Assembly (NCBI GenBank): GCA_028284605.1
Contig: JANQRL010000059.1
Location: 19,489-83,488, forward strand
Direction of reading: 5' to 3'
DNA length: 64,000 nucleotides
DNA from: Paracoccaceae bacterium
GTDB lineage: Bacteria > Pseudomonadota > Alphaproteobacteria > Rhodobacterales > Rhodobacteraceae
Part shown: piece after piece, positions 8,551 through 16,517 of the stretch
How positions within the stretch are numbered: the first letter of the stretch is position 1
Layout of the letters: every line of letters starts with the position of its first letter
Made by a program: the position numbers and the translations under genes
The notes under the pieces: model-generated
Told to the model about the DNA's origin: nothing
Database searches by the model: none
Seen by the model: the letters and a program-made list of their open reading frames with translations, nothing else

Positions 8551-9723
8551 CTACCCTTTCACCACGAGACCCGGAGGCGTGGCGCACAGCCTCTCGCAGC
8601 CCGTCTCGGTGATCAGGATCGGCTCTGTCATCTCGATCCCGCCGTCATCGAGCCAGAGCGCCGGCATGAAATGGAACGTCATCCCGGGCTCCAGCACCGT
8701 CCGGTCGCCGCCGCGGAACGACATGGTGCGCTCGCCCCAATCCGGCGGATAGCTGAGCCCGATGGCGTAGCCGCACCGGCTGTCCTTGGCGAAACCGTGC
8801 CGCGCCAGAGCCCTGTTGAACGCCGCCGCCACATCCTCGCAGGTCCGGCCGGGTCGGACCACCTCCAGCGCCGCTCCGGTTGCCTCGGCCACCGCCGCCT
8901 CGGCCGCGCGATACTTCTGCGGCGGCGTCCCGAAGAACAGGGTGCGCGATTGCGGGCAGTGGTAGCGGCGATGCACCCCGGCGATCTCGAAAAACGTCGC
9001 CTCGCCGGCTTTCAACGGCGCGTCGTCCCAGGTCAGATGCGGGGCGGTGGCATCGAGGCCGGACGGCGCCAGAGGCACGATCGCGGGATAGTCGCCCCAA
9101 TGTCCGTCGGCGCCGGAAATGCCCGCATGGGCGATCTCGGCGATCAGGGCGTTCTTCGCCATCCCGGGCTCGGCGATCTCACGGATGCGGCCGTGCATCG
9201 CCCCGACGATCCGCGCGGCGCGGCGCATATAGACGATCTCCGTCTCCGACTTCACCGCCCGCTGCCAGTTCACCAGGCCGGTGATATCGGTGAAGGCGGC
9301 CTCGGCCAGATCTCTTAAGAGAACCTCGTAAGCCTTTGCAGAAAAGTAGTAATTGTCCATCTCGACGCCGATCCGCAGGCTCCCCCAGCCGGTGTCGCGG
9401 ATCAGCGCGGCGAGATCCTCCATGGCATGGGCCGGTGGATTCTGGACGAATGTGTCGGCATAGCCCCGGCAGCGGTCCGCCGCCATCCAGACGGTCCGCA
9501 GCGCTCCGGCCCGGTCCATCTCCCGGCCCCACCAGAGCGGCGCGCCGTCAGGCCCGACGAGCACTGCCTGCGGCACATAGAAAGACCAGCCGTCATAGCC
9601 GGTGAGCCAGGCCATGTTGGAGGGATCGCAGGCGATCAGCAGTTCGATGCCTGCCCGGTCCATTGCCGCCCGCACCTTGCCGAGCCGCCTGGCGAATTCC
9701 GCATCCGTGAAGTCCCGCGCCAT
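8551..9723 (-). CDS. doeA: Ectoine hydrolase-like M24 family hydrolase
   Basis: 390 aa. It belongs to the creatinase/aminopeptidase P (M24) fold and closely resembles DoeA/EutD, which opens the ectoine ring to N-acetyl-diaminobutyrate. Family stretches are DPSNMAWLTGYDGWSFYV near the N-terminus, GVEMDNYYFSAKAYE, LVNWQRAVKS, HLTWDDAPLKAGE, GYAIGLSYPPDWGERTMS and MTFHFMPALWL. Other ectoine catabolism genes (doeB, doeC, doeD, uehABC, enuR) are absent from the window, so it may be an isolated paralogue with another substrate. The start at 9723 (MARDFTDAEF) matches the family; an in-frame ATG lies at 9759. Confidence 0.85.
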   Translation of the reverse strand: MARDFTDAEFARRLGKVRAAMDRAGIELLIACDPSNMAWLTGYDGWSFYVPQAVLVGPDGAPLWWGREMDRAGALRTVWMAADRCRGYADTFVQNPPAHAMEDLAALIRDTGWGSLRIGVEMDNYYFSAKAYEVLLRDLAEAAFTDITGLVNWQRAVKSETEIVYMRRAARIVGAMHGRIREIAEPGMAKNALIAEIAHAGISGADGHWGDYPAIVPLAPSGLDATAPHLTWDDAPLKAGEATFFEIAGVHRRYHCPQSRTLFFGTPPQKYRAAEAAVAEATGAALEVVRPGRTCEDVAAAFNRALARHGFAKDSRCGYAIGLSYPPDWGERTMSFRGGDRTVLEPGMTFHFMPALWLDDGGIEMTEPILITETGCERLCATPPGLVVKG

Positions 9724-9724
9724 G

Positions 9725-9741
9725 GTGCCGAGCCTCGGCAC
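9725..9741. promoter_or_regulatory. Inverted repeat abutting the doeA start codon
   Basis: Perfect 8-bp arms (GTGCCGAG and CTCGGCAC) around a single base, one base from the doeA-like ATG. On the coding strand the only Shine-Dalgarno-like bases (GAGG) sit inside the stem. It could be an operator or an mRNA hairpin masking the ribosome site. If translation starts instead at 9759, this would be coding sequence. Confidence 0.35.
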
Positions 9742-9897
9742 ATCCCGCGCCCGACGCAAGCCTCGTCGACGGGCGGGATCGGCAGCCGGGGGCCGCGCCG
9801 GTCCCGCCGATGGCCCGCCGGACGCCGAATCTCCGACGAACGGCAGCGCCCGGACCGCCCGTCACTGAGCGCCAGCCTGCCGATACACCGCCTGATA

Positions 9898-9918
9898 CTC
9901 GGACCTACCGGGTCCGAG
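9898..9918. promoter_or_regulatory. Inverted repeat CTCGGACC-N5-GGTCCGAG
   Basis: Perfect 8-bp arms (9898-9905, 9911-9918) in the middle of the 354-bp divergent gap between the doeA-like gene and psuK, so either gene could be controlled by it. A TTGACA hexamer at 9980-9985 could be a -35 for psuK, but no good -10 follows. The remainder of 9742-10077 shows nothing else. Confidence 0.3.
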
Positions 9919-10077
9919 CTCTCTCGAAACCCGGTGCCGCCAGACCGCCGCGCCGGCCGGTGCCCCGCGCGCGCCACCCTTGACAGACCGGCACCGGCAT
10001 TCGATGGGGATCGCCATGTCTGCGCATCTCCCCGCCCCCTCCCCGGCGGCTTCATCAACAGACCGGACAGACGTCGC

Positions 10078-10965
10078 ATGAAACCGGATGTCCTGTGTAT
10101 CGGGTCGGTCCTCTGGGATGTCGTGGGCCGCACGGATCGGCCGATGACCCTCGGCAACGACGTCCCCGGCCGGATCCGGCGCCTGCCCGGCGGGGTGGCG
10201 ATGAATGTGGCGGCAACGCTCTGCGCCATGGGGCTGCGGCCCGCGCTCCTGACCGCTCTCGGTCGCGACCGGGCTGGCGATGCGCTTCTTGCCGAAGCCG
10301 AGGCGCTGGGGCTCATCACTGAACATGTCCACCGGAGCCCCGACCTGCCCACAGACAGCTACATGGCCATCGAGGGCGCCAACGGGCTCATTGCCGCCAT
10401 CGCCGATGCACACAGCCTGGAAGCCGCTGGCGCGGCGATCCTGACGCCGCTTGCGGATGGCCGGCTGGGATCGTCGACAGCTCCCTGGGTCGGGCCGGTG
10501 GCGCTCGACGGCAACCTGACCGAAGCACTTCTGGCCGAAATCGCCGTCTCCCCCCTCTTCGCCGCGGCCGATCTGCGCGTGGCGCCGGCCTCGCCGGGCA
10601 AGGTCCGGCGGCTCGTCGCGCTGAACGGCCATTCCTCCGCCACGCTCTATGTCAACCTGGAAGAGGCCGGCACGCTCTGCGGCGCGAGCTTTGCGGAGGC
10701 CGGCGATGCGGCGCGCGAGATGGCGGCACGAGGCGCGCACCGGGTCCTGGTGACCGACGGCGCCAGCGCCGCGGCCTACGCGACCGCCGGCACCTGCCTG
10801 ATGCGCCGGCCGCCGGAGGTCTCCGAACGCCGGGTGACCGGCGCCGGCGACACGTTCATGGCCGCCCATATCCGCGCCGAGCTTCGGGGCGCCGATCCCG
10901 AAACGGCCCTTGTCCGGGCGCTCGACGCTGCGGCGGCCTTCGTCGCGGGGAACGTGCCGACATGA
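10078..10965 (+). CDS. psuK: Pseudouridine kinase (PfkB family)
   Basis: 295 aa PfkB-family sugar kinase. The N-terminus has CIGSVLWDVVGR and a PGGVAMNVAA variant of the substrate-binding glycine segment. The C-terminal active site is VTGAGDTFMAAH, with Asp as catalytic base. A general PfkB call is certain. The pseudouridine assignment rests on its four-base overlap (ATGA) with psuG: PsuK makes pseudouridine 5'-phosphate, which PsuG cleaves to uracil and ribose 5-phosphate. No dedicated transporter is adjacent. Confidence 0.88.
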   Translation: MKPDVLCIGSVLWDVVGRTDRPMTLGNDVPGRIRRLPGGVAMNVAATLCAMGLRPALLTALGRDRAGDALLAEAEALGLITEHVHRSPDLPTDSYMAIEGANGLIAAIADAHSLEAAGAAILTPLADGRLGSSTAPWVGPVALDGNLTEALLAEIAVSPLFAAADLRVAPASPGKVRRLVALNGHSSATLYVNLEEAGTLCGASFAEAGDAAREMAARGAHRVLVTDGASAAAYATAGTCLMRRPPEVSERRVTGAGDTFMAAHIRAELRGADPETALVRALDAAAAFVAGNVPT

Positions 10966-11879
10966 TCAGCCTTTCCGATCCGGTGGCGGCGGCGCTGGCC
11001 GCGGGCCGCCCGGTGGTGGCGCTCGAAAGCACGATCATCACCCACGGCATGCCCTGGCCGGAGAACCTGGAGACCGCTCAGGCCGTGGAGGCGGCGGTCG
11101 AAGCCGAAGGCGCCGTCCCCGCCACCATCGCGGTGCTGGCAGGCCGGCTCCATGCCGGGTTGTCGCCGGGGGACCTCGACACACTGGCCCGGGCCAAGGA
11201 TGTGGCCAAGCTCAGCCGCGCCGATCTCGCCGTCTGTCTGGCCCGCGGCGGCACCGGCGCCACCACCGTCGCCGCCACCATGATCGCCGCCCGCCATGCC
11301 GGGATCGAGGTCTTCGCGACCGGAGGTATCGGCGGGGTCCATCGCGGCGCCGAAACGAGCTTCGACATCTCCGCCGATCTTCGGGAACTGGCTCAGACCC
11401 CAGTCACGGTGGTGGCGGCCGGGGCCAAGGCGATCCTCGATCTGGCGAAGACCTGGGAAGTGCTGGAAACCCTGGGCGTGCCGGTCATCGCCTATGGTCA
11501 GGATATGCTCCCGGCCTTCTGGTCGGCGACCTCGCCGCACCCCGCGCCCCTGCGGATGGACGACCCCCGCACCGTCGCGCAGGCGCACCGGATGCGCGCC
11601 GCCCTCGGCCTGCCCGGCGGCCAACTGGTCGCAAATCCGATCCCGGCGGAGGCCGAAATCCCCGCCGAGACCCTGGCGCCGCTGATCGAGACCGCCCTCG
11701 CAGACGCGGCCGCCCGGGGCATTGCGGCAAAGGCCGTCACCCCGTTCCTGCTCGACCGGCTCTTCGCGCTGACCGAAGGCCGGACGCTCGCCGCCAACAT
11801 CGCGCTCGTGCTCAACAATGCCCGGCTGGCCGCCAGGATTGCCCGTGATTTGAGCGCTCTGCCCCCTGAACCGGCCTGA
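10962..11879 (+). CDS. psuG: Pseudouridine-5'-phosphate glycosidase
   Basis: 305 aa, typical length. Signatures are VVALESTIITHGMPWPEN near the N-terminus, LARGGTGATTVAATM, GIEVFATGGIGGVHRGAE and AYGQDMLPAFW. The enzyme splits the C-C glycosidic bond of pseudouridine 5'-phosphate using a Mn ion and a catalytic Lys. It is translationally coupled to psuK and completes salvage of pseudouridine from RNA turnover. Confidence 0.96.
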   Translation: MISLSDPVAAALAAGRPVVALESTIITHGMPWPENLETAQAVEAAVEAEGAVPATIAVLAGRLHAGLSPGDLDTLARAKDVAKLSRADLAVCLARGGTGATTVAATMIAARHAGIEVFATGGIGGVHRGAETSFDISADLRELAQTPVTVVAAGAKAILDLAKTWEVLETLGVPVIAYGQDMLPAFWSATSPHPAPLRMDDPRTVAQAHRMRAALGLPGGQLVANPIPAEAEIPAETLAPLIETALADAAARGIAAKAVTPFLLDRLFALTEGRTLAANIALVLNNARLAARIARDLSALPPEPA

Positions 11880-11966
11880 TCCCGAGACCGTGCGCGGAGC
11901 AGACATTGGCAAGCATCCGGCCATCGCATAGATACCGGGAGCCAAGACAAGCAGAAGTGCCCGCCC

Positions 11967-12740
11967 GTGAGCCCCCGCCTGCCCGAAGAGCCCAAGAGAC
12001 GCCGCTGGTCGCCGCTGGCCTGGCTGCGGACGAGCTTTCTGACCGGCATCGTCGTGATCGCGCCGATCGGCGTCACGATCTGGCTGATCTGGACCCTCGT
12101 CGGATGGGTCGACAGCTTCGTCTGGCCCTTCGTGCCGAATGCCTACCATCCCGAGGAACTGATCAACCGCCTGCTCGACCGGCCGCCCGAGAATCGGATC
12201 GAGGTCAATGTGCGCGGCGTCGGCGTCATCGTGTTCCTGATCTTCACGGTGCTCGTCGGCTGGCTCGCCAAGGGACTGATCGGGCGTAGTTTCCTGACCT
12301 GGGCCGAGGGCCTGGTGAACCGCACCCCGATTGTCCGGTCGATCTATAACGGGCTCAAGCAGATCGCCGAGACGGTCTTCGCCCAGTCCGAGGCCAAGTT
12401 CGAGAAAGCCTGCCTGATCCAGTATCCGCGCAAGGGGATCTGGGCCATCGGCTTCATCTCGACGGAGACCAAGGGTGAGGTGCTGGACAAGGCCGATACC
12501 GGCGAGATGGTCTCGGTCTTCGTGCCGACGACACCGAATCCGACCTCGGGATTTCTGCTGTTTTTTCCGAAGGCCGATGTGGTTGAGCTCGACATGACCA
12601 TAGAGGATGCGGCCAAACTCGTGATCTCTGCGGGGCTCGTCTATCCCGATTCCAAGGAGCCGCTGCCGGAAGCGCTGGAACACGAAGCCGAACGCATCAC
12701 CGGCCATCACCGCAACGAAAGGCACCGTGACGCGAGCTGA
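11967..12740 (+). CDS. DUF502 family membrane protein
   Basis: 257 aa from a GTG start. A basic N-terminus (PKRRRWSPLAWLR) is followed by a first transmembrane helix (about 20-50, SFLTGIVVIAPIGVTIWLIW) and a second (about 75-95, GVGVIVFLIFTVLVGWLAKGL). A soluble domain then begins with the DUF502 signature LVNRTPIVRSIYNGLKQI and continues with GFISTETKGEV and VPTTPNPTSGFLLFFPK. The family is a conserved inner-membrane protein of unknown function, sometimes annotated COG2928. It lies 87 bp after psuG and may share its transcript; a hairpin terminator follows. Confidence 0.9.
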   Translation: MSPRLPEEPKRRRWSPLAWLRTSFLTGIVVIAPIGVTIWLIWTLVGWVDSFVWPFVPNAYHPEELINRLLDRPPENRIEVNVRGVGVIVFLIFTVLVGWLAKGLIGRSFLTWAEGLVNRTPIVRSIYNGLKQIAETVFAQSEAKFEKACLIQYPRKGIWAIGFISTETKGEVLDKADTGEMVSVFVPTTPNPTSGFLLFFPKADVVELDMTIEDAAKLVISAGLVYPDSKEPLPEALEHEAERITGHHRNERHRDAS

Positions 12741-12761
12741 CGGGTGAGATGCGGAGCTGTC

Positions 12762-12787
12762 CGAACCAAGAGCGGTTCGTTGTTTTT
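12762..12787 (+). terminator. Rho-independent terminator after the DUF502 gene
   Basis: Stem CGAACC/GGTTCG with a six-base loop (12762-12779), followed by TTGTTTTT and, slightly later, a second T-run (12795-12800). It starts 22 bp after the stop codon and would end the psuKG-DUF502 transcript. Confidence 0.55.
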
Positions 12788-12872
12788 GGGGCGGTTTTTT
12801 GTCCTCCTACGGGTTCGGGCGCCCGATGCGTCCACGCAACTTCTGCGGGCAACTTCCGGCCATACGCTCCGC

Positions 12873-12901
12873 TTGACCCAAGACCCCAAATCCGTCTTAG
12901 T
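12873..12901 (+). promoter_or_regulatory. Putative sigma-70 promoter for the 72-aa gene
   Basis: TTGACC (12873-12878), a 17-bp spacer and CTTAGT (12896-12901), 37 bp ahead of the ATG at 12939. The -35 is good and the -10 weak. Confidence 0.35.
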
Positions 12902-12938
12902 TCAACACATACAGAATGCTGGGGAAGAGATTGATTTC

Positions 12939-13157
12939 ATGAAATATACCAGATCTTCGCTCGTTGTTGCCTGTTCCGCCGCGCTCGCCGTCGGAACAGC
13001 CCAGGCCGGCGGCATGGCGGAGCCCGTCGAAACGATGGATCCCGAGGAGATCGTCACCAGCACCGCCGCGGGCACTTCGGAAGACCTGATCATACCGCTG
13101 ATCCTCTTGGCCTTCCTGACCGCCGCGCTCTCCTCGAAGGGCGGTGTCGAGGAATAA
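12939..13157 (+). CDS. Small secreted or membrane-anchored protein, unknown function
   Basis: 72 aa. The start MKYTRSSLVVACSAALAVG, ending AQA-GG, is a clear Sec signal peptide. The mature part is a short acidic region (EPVETMDPEEI) and one hydrophobic helix (LIIPLILLAFLTAALSS), then KGGVEE. A purine-rich ribosome site (ggggaagag) lies about 10 bases upstream, and a candidate promoter precedes it. Similar tiny signal-peptide-plus-helix proteins are widespread in Rhodobacterales; no function is known to me. It is flanked by a terminator upstream and the convergent patatin gene downstream. Confidence 0.7.
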   Translation: MKYTRSSLVVACSAALAVGTAQAGGMAEPVETMDPEEIVTSTAAGTSEDLIIPLILLAFLTAALSSKGGVEE

Positions 13158-13237
13158 GTGGGAGAGATCAACGGCCTCGACATGGAGCATCGACCGCAGA
13201 CGACATGAGAGCGGTGCGTTTGCGTCTCAGCATGCGC

Positions 13238-14260
13238 CTAGCTGAACATCGCTTCCAGATCGACACTGCACCGCTTGCCGATATCCGGGCGGTGCCCGGC
13301 GAGGAACGCATCTGCCGCGTCCCGTCCGGCCTGCTTCAACCGCGCCAGCACCACCGCGTTGGGCACGAGTTTGGTGGCCACAGACAACTCGTTCATCAGC
13401 GCATCGTCCGCGATCATGTGAACATGGACGTTCTTCATCGCACCCTCGGGCACCGACCCGTCCTCCAGGAGCCGCTGGACGAAGCGGATCGCCCGGAGTT
13501 CGCGCAGAAGCGAGGAGTTGAAACCGATCTCGTTGATCCGGTTGTGGATCGATTGTGGGTCACGGGGCAGCGCGTCGCGATGGAGCGGGTTGATGTTCAC
13601 CACCACGATGTCGTCGGGCAGGTGCGGATCGAACAGCGGATAGAGCGCCGGATTGCCGGTATAGCCGCCGTCCCAGTAGGCTTCGCCCTCGATCTCCACC
13701 GCCTGGAACAGGGTCGGCAGGCAGGCCGAGGCGAGAATCGCCTGAGGATTGATCTCGCCGCCGGTAAAGACCTTGATCTTGCCGGAGCGGACATTGGTGG
13801 CGCAGATATGCACCTCCGGGCCGACATCGGAACAGACCGTGTCGTAGTGGAAGGCGCGGACGATCCGTTCAAGCGGGTTCGAGAAGGCGGGCCCGTAGAC
13901 ATAAGGGCTCCAGAGCCGGGTCATCGTGTCGAGCCCGGCGAAGGCGGGGGAGTATTTCATCGCCTGGGCCAGGGCCGGCGCGCCGGGGGCCATGGCGGCG
14001 AGCCAGTCGGCGAAACGCGGATCGTTGACCGCGCCGACCTGTTCCCAGAGCCAGTTGAGGTTTGACCTCGCCAGCTCCCGTCCGCCCTCCACCAGCCCGG
14101 CCTTCACCGCCGCGGCGTTAAGCGCCCCGGCGGAGGTGGCGGAGATGGCGGAGATTTCCAGGTCGTCGTCTTCGAGCAGCCGGTCGAGGGCGCCCCAGGT
14201 GAAGGCGCCATGGGCGCCGCCACCCTGGAGGGCGAGGTTGATGCGCTTCTTCTTGGCCAT
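13238..14260 (-). CDS. Patatin-like phospholipase
   Basis: 340 aa. Patatin-fold acyl hydrolase with the oxyanion motif LQGGGAHGAF (about 11-20), the nucleophile in SATSAGALN (an ATSAG variant of GxSxG) and the catalytic Asp in YWDGGYTGN. The N-terminus MAKKKRINLA shows no signal peptide, so it is probably cytoplasmic. It lies 140 bp downstream of the 3-hydroxybutyrate dehydrogenase gene on the same strand. That proximity suggests a role in polyhydroxybutyrate or lipid turnover, but the substrate is inferred only. Confidence 0.9.
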   Translation of the reverse strand: MAKKKRINLALQGGGAHGAFTWGALDRLLEDDDLEISAISATSAGALNAAAVKAGLVEGGRELARSNLNWLWEQVGAVNDPRFADWLAAMAPGAPALAQAMKYSPAFAGLDTMTRLWSPYVYGPAFSNPLERIVRAFHYDTVCSDVGPEVHICATNVRSGKIKVFTGGEINPQAILASACLPTLFQAVEIEGEAYWDGGYTGNPALYPLFDPHLPDDIVVVNINPLHRDALPRDPQSIHNRINEIGFNSSLLRELRAIRFVQRLLEDGSVPEGAMKNVHVHMIADDALMNELSVATKLVPNAVVLARLKQAGRDAADAFLAGHRPDIGKRCSVDLEAMFS

Positions 14261-14400
14261 AACAGTCTCTCCACTCTTACGGGCCGGTCGCGGGCTGGGT
14301 TGCGGGCCAGCGTGCCGTTGCGCCTAGGATTTCTCCGGGGCGGGGCCGCAGTTTGCTTTGCAAACCGCTTACCCCCGCTCGTTGTGATCGGCTGCGCCGA

Positions 14401-15174
14401 TTACAACGCGGTCCATCCGCCATCGACGCTGATCGTCGTGCCGGTGATCTGTGCGGCGGCGTCCGAGCACAGGAAGAGCGCCGTGCCCGCCATCTGCTCC
14501 ACCGTCGCGAAATCCTTCGACGGCTGGCGCGAGAGCATGACCTCGCGGATCACCGTCTCGCGGTCCATATTGTGGGTCGCCATCTGGTCGGGGATCTGCT
14601 TCTCGACGATCGGTGTCATCACATAGCCCGGGCAGATCGCGTTGCAGGTGATCGGCTCTTCCGCCGTCTCCAGCGCCATCGTCTTCGTCAGCCCCACGAC
14701 CCCATGCTTGGCCGCCACATAGGCCGACTTGAACGGGCTTGCGGTCAGCCCATGGGCCGAGGCGATGTTGATCACCCGGCCCCAGCCGGCGGCCCGCATC
14801 ATCGGCAGGGCGGCGGCAGTGGTGTGGAAGTTGGAGCTGAGATTGATCGCCAGGATTGCATCCCATTTGTCGGTCGGAAAGCTCTCCACCGGGCAGACAT
14901 GCTGGATGCCGGCATTGTTGACGAGGATATCGCAGGCCCCGGCCTGTTCGACGAGGCCGCGGCAATCGTCGGGCTTCGACATGTCGCCCTGAATGTAGCG
15001 CGCCTCGACCCCGCACTCCTTGGCGATGCTTTCGGCCAGGGCGTGGTCCTCGGCGCTGTCGGTGAAGGAGTTCAGGACGACCTTGGCGCCCGCCTTCGCG
15101 AACTCGCGCCCGATAGCGAGCCCGATGCCGGAATTCGATCCGGTGATGACGGCGGTTTTTCCTTGGAGCGACAT
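14401..15174 (-). CDS. bdhA: 3-hydroxybutyrate dehydrogenase
   Basis: 257 aa short-chain dehydrogenase. The cofactor motif is TGSNSGIGLAIG, the structural motif NNAGIQHV, and the catalytic Ser-Tyr-Lys appears in NIASAHGLTASPFKSAYVAAKHG (given here only as its outline). The substrate-specificity loop NAICPGYVMTPIVEKQIPDQ is characteristic of D-3-hydroxybutyrate dehydrogenases, which oxidise the monomer released from PHB to acetoacetate. The ATG at 15174 is the start shared by the family; an upstream in-frame ATG at 15222 is not. Confidence 0.93.
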   Translation of the reverse strand: MSLQGKTAVITGSNSGIGLAIGREFAKAGAKVVLNSFTDSAEDHALAESIAKECGVEARYIQGDMSKPDDCRGLVEQAGACDILVNNAGIQHVCPVESFPTDKWDAILAINLSSNFHTTAAALPMMRAAGWGRVINIASAHGLTASPFKSAYVAAKHGVVGLTKTMALETAEEPITCNAICPGYVMTPIVEKQIPDQMATHNMDRETVIREVMLSRQPSKDFATVEQMAGTALFLCSDAAAQITGTTISVDGGWTAL

Positions 15175-15251
15175 GGCCTGACCCTTCTCTGACGACCGGC
15201 CCTCAATGGCCGGCGCGAGCATACATTCTGCACTTGCAAAATAAAGGGGTG

Positions 15252-16256
15252 TCAGGTGTCGGGATCGAAGAGGCGGCGGACCTCCGCGGTCGGCCCCATA
15301 TCGATGACCACGATCCCGGTCTTCTGCCCGGTTTCCACATAGGCATAGGCATCCGCAATCTGCTCGAACGGGTAGGCACGGTCGAAGACGCCCCGGAACC
15401 GCCCCGCCGCCATCAGACCGGCGAGCCGGGTGACGAAACCCGGTGCGTCCGTCGGCAACGGCAGGGCAACGCGGCCGCTGCGGGTCAGGCCGGACCAGAG
15501 CCCGAGCCAGACATTGGACCCGCGCGGCCCCAGATCGGTGGCCCGGTAGCCCCCACCCGGCTTCAGCAGGTGACGGCAGGCGAAGTAGGAGGTCTTGCCG
15601 ACGGCATCCATCACCAGGTCGAACCGGGTGTCGAGATCGCTCCAGGTGCCGGTCGTGTAGTCGATCACGCTGTCCGCCCCCAGCTCTCGCATCAGATCGA
15701 GATGCCGAGGACCGACCACGGCGGTCACCCGGGCGCCCCGATCCCGGGCCAGTTGCAGGGCGGCAATTCCAATGGCCCCGGAGGCGCCGTAGATCAGCAC
15801 CTCCTGACCGGGCACGACATCGCGGACCGACCCTTCGGCATACCAGGCGCCCTCGGCCACCACCGCCTCTATCAGGGGGTGCCCGTCAGGCACCCGGGCG
15901 ACCGCCCCATCCGCGGGGACCGCAACGAACTCCGCATGGGTCCCGAATCGATCCGGCGAAAGGCCAAAGACCCGGTCGCCCGGCGCGAATCGAGTCACGG
16001 AATCGCCGGCGCCCTCGACGGTCCCGGCGAATTCGTGCCCGAAGACATCGAAGCGCGGACGTGGAAACCCGGTGAAGAGCCGCGCCAGGAACGGATATCC
16101 GCGGAGCGTCGCGGTGTCGGTGCGGTTCACGGTGCTGGCGGCGACCCGGACCAGCAGCTCCCCCTCCCCCGGGACGGGCACCGGCACCTCACGGAGCTGC
16201 AAAACCTCCGGCCCGCCATAGCGCTCCGCCGCGAGGGCCCTCATCCGGTCGGCCAT
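15252..16256 (-). CDS. MDR-family alcohol dehydrogenase / quinone oxidoreductase-like
   Basis: 334 aa medium-chain dehydrogenase/reductase. The N-terminal GroES-like domain has STVNRTDTATLRGYP and FGHEFAGTVEGAGDSV; the Rossmann motif is IYGASGAIGIAALQLA. Structural-zinc cysteines are missing and the catalytic zinc set is incomplete, so it belongs to the zinc-independent quinone oxidoreductase-like branch and is expected to use NADPH. Substrate unknown. The start could be 16256 or the Met four residues later. The 5' side faces a terminator-ended small-RNA locus. Confidence 0.85.
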   Translation of the reverse strand: MADRMRALAAERYGGPEVLQLREVPVPVPGEGELLVRVAASTVNRTDTATLRGYPFLARLFTGFPRPRFDVFGHEFAGTVEGAGDSVTRFAPGDRVFGLSPDRFGTHAEFVAVPADGAVARVPDGHPLIEAVVAEGAWYAEGSVRDVVPGQEVLIYGASGAIGIAALQLARDRGARVTAVVGPRHLDLMRELGADSVIDYTTGTWSDLDTRFDLVMDAVGKTSYFACRHLLKPGGGYRATDLGPRGSNVWLGLWSGLTRSGRVALPLPTDAPGFVTRLAGLMAAGRFRGVFDRAYPFEQIADAYAYVETGQKTGIVVIDMGPTAEVRRLFDPDT

Positions 16257-16328
16257 GCCTTGCCTCCCCCGGGCACTTCACGATTCGGCGGTCGCCCGAC
16301 CCCCGCCCCACCATCCGGGGCCCCGAAG

Positions 16329-16356
16329 AAAAAAACGCCCGCACGAGGCGGGCGTT
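16329..16356 (-). terminator. Intrinsic terminator of the candidate small RNA
   Basis: Perfect 9-bp stem (AACGCCCGC with GCGGGCGTT, 16334-16342 and 16348-16356), five-base loop, and on the minus strand a run of seven T (A on plus, 16329-16335). This is the strongest intrinsic terminator in the window. Confidence 0.8.
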
Positions 16357-16403
16357 GAGTTATTGAGGCAGGTTTCATACAGGCAAGAAACCTATCGAGC
16401 AGT
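16329..16403 (-). ncRNA. Candidate terminator-ended small RNA (about 75 nt)
   Basis: Read on the minus strand: a near-consensus promoter (16410-16438) predicts initiation near 16403. The transcript would contain a hairpin with perfect arms AGGTTTC/GAAACCT (16387-16393 with 16370-16376), a short single-stranded linker, then a GC-rich intrinsic terminator ending in seven U (16329-16356). No ORF fits inside. It ends 72 bp before the MDR gene start, so it could instead be an attenuated leader of that gene. No known RNA family was recognised. Confidence 0.6.
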
Positions 16404-16409
16404 AGGGGT

Positions 16410-16438
16410 CTTATAAGCAATTGCTCGCGGGCGTCCAA
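16410..16438 (-). promoter_or_regulatory. Near-consensus sigma-70 promoter, minus strand
   Basis: On the minus strand TTGGAC (16433-16438), exactly 17 bp, then TATAAG (16410-16415). Both hexamers match consensus at five of six positions. Transcription would start near 16403 and run into the terminator at 16329. Confidence 0.65.
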
Positions 16439-16517
16439 GCTAAAAGTTTGAAAAGGCTCGGAAGCGTCGGTAGCCTTTCGGTCAATGAAGACAGGGAGCA
16501 GAGGGATTGTCGCCAGA

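Noticed and set aside
8188..8587. Short minus-strand frames in the hypE-doeA gap
   Set aside because: They are made mostly of the palindromic repeats and lack ribosome sites or family motifs.
16357..16403. tRNA or SRP RNA in the small-RNA locus
   Set aside because: No cloverleaf, T-loop consensus or SRP tetraloop region can be folded from this stretch.
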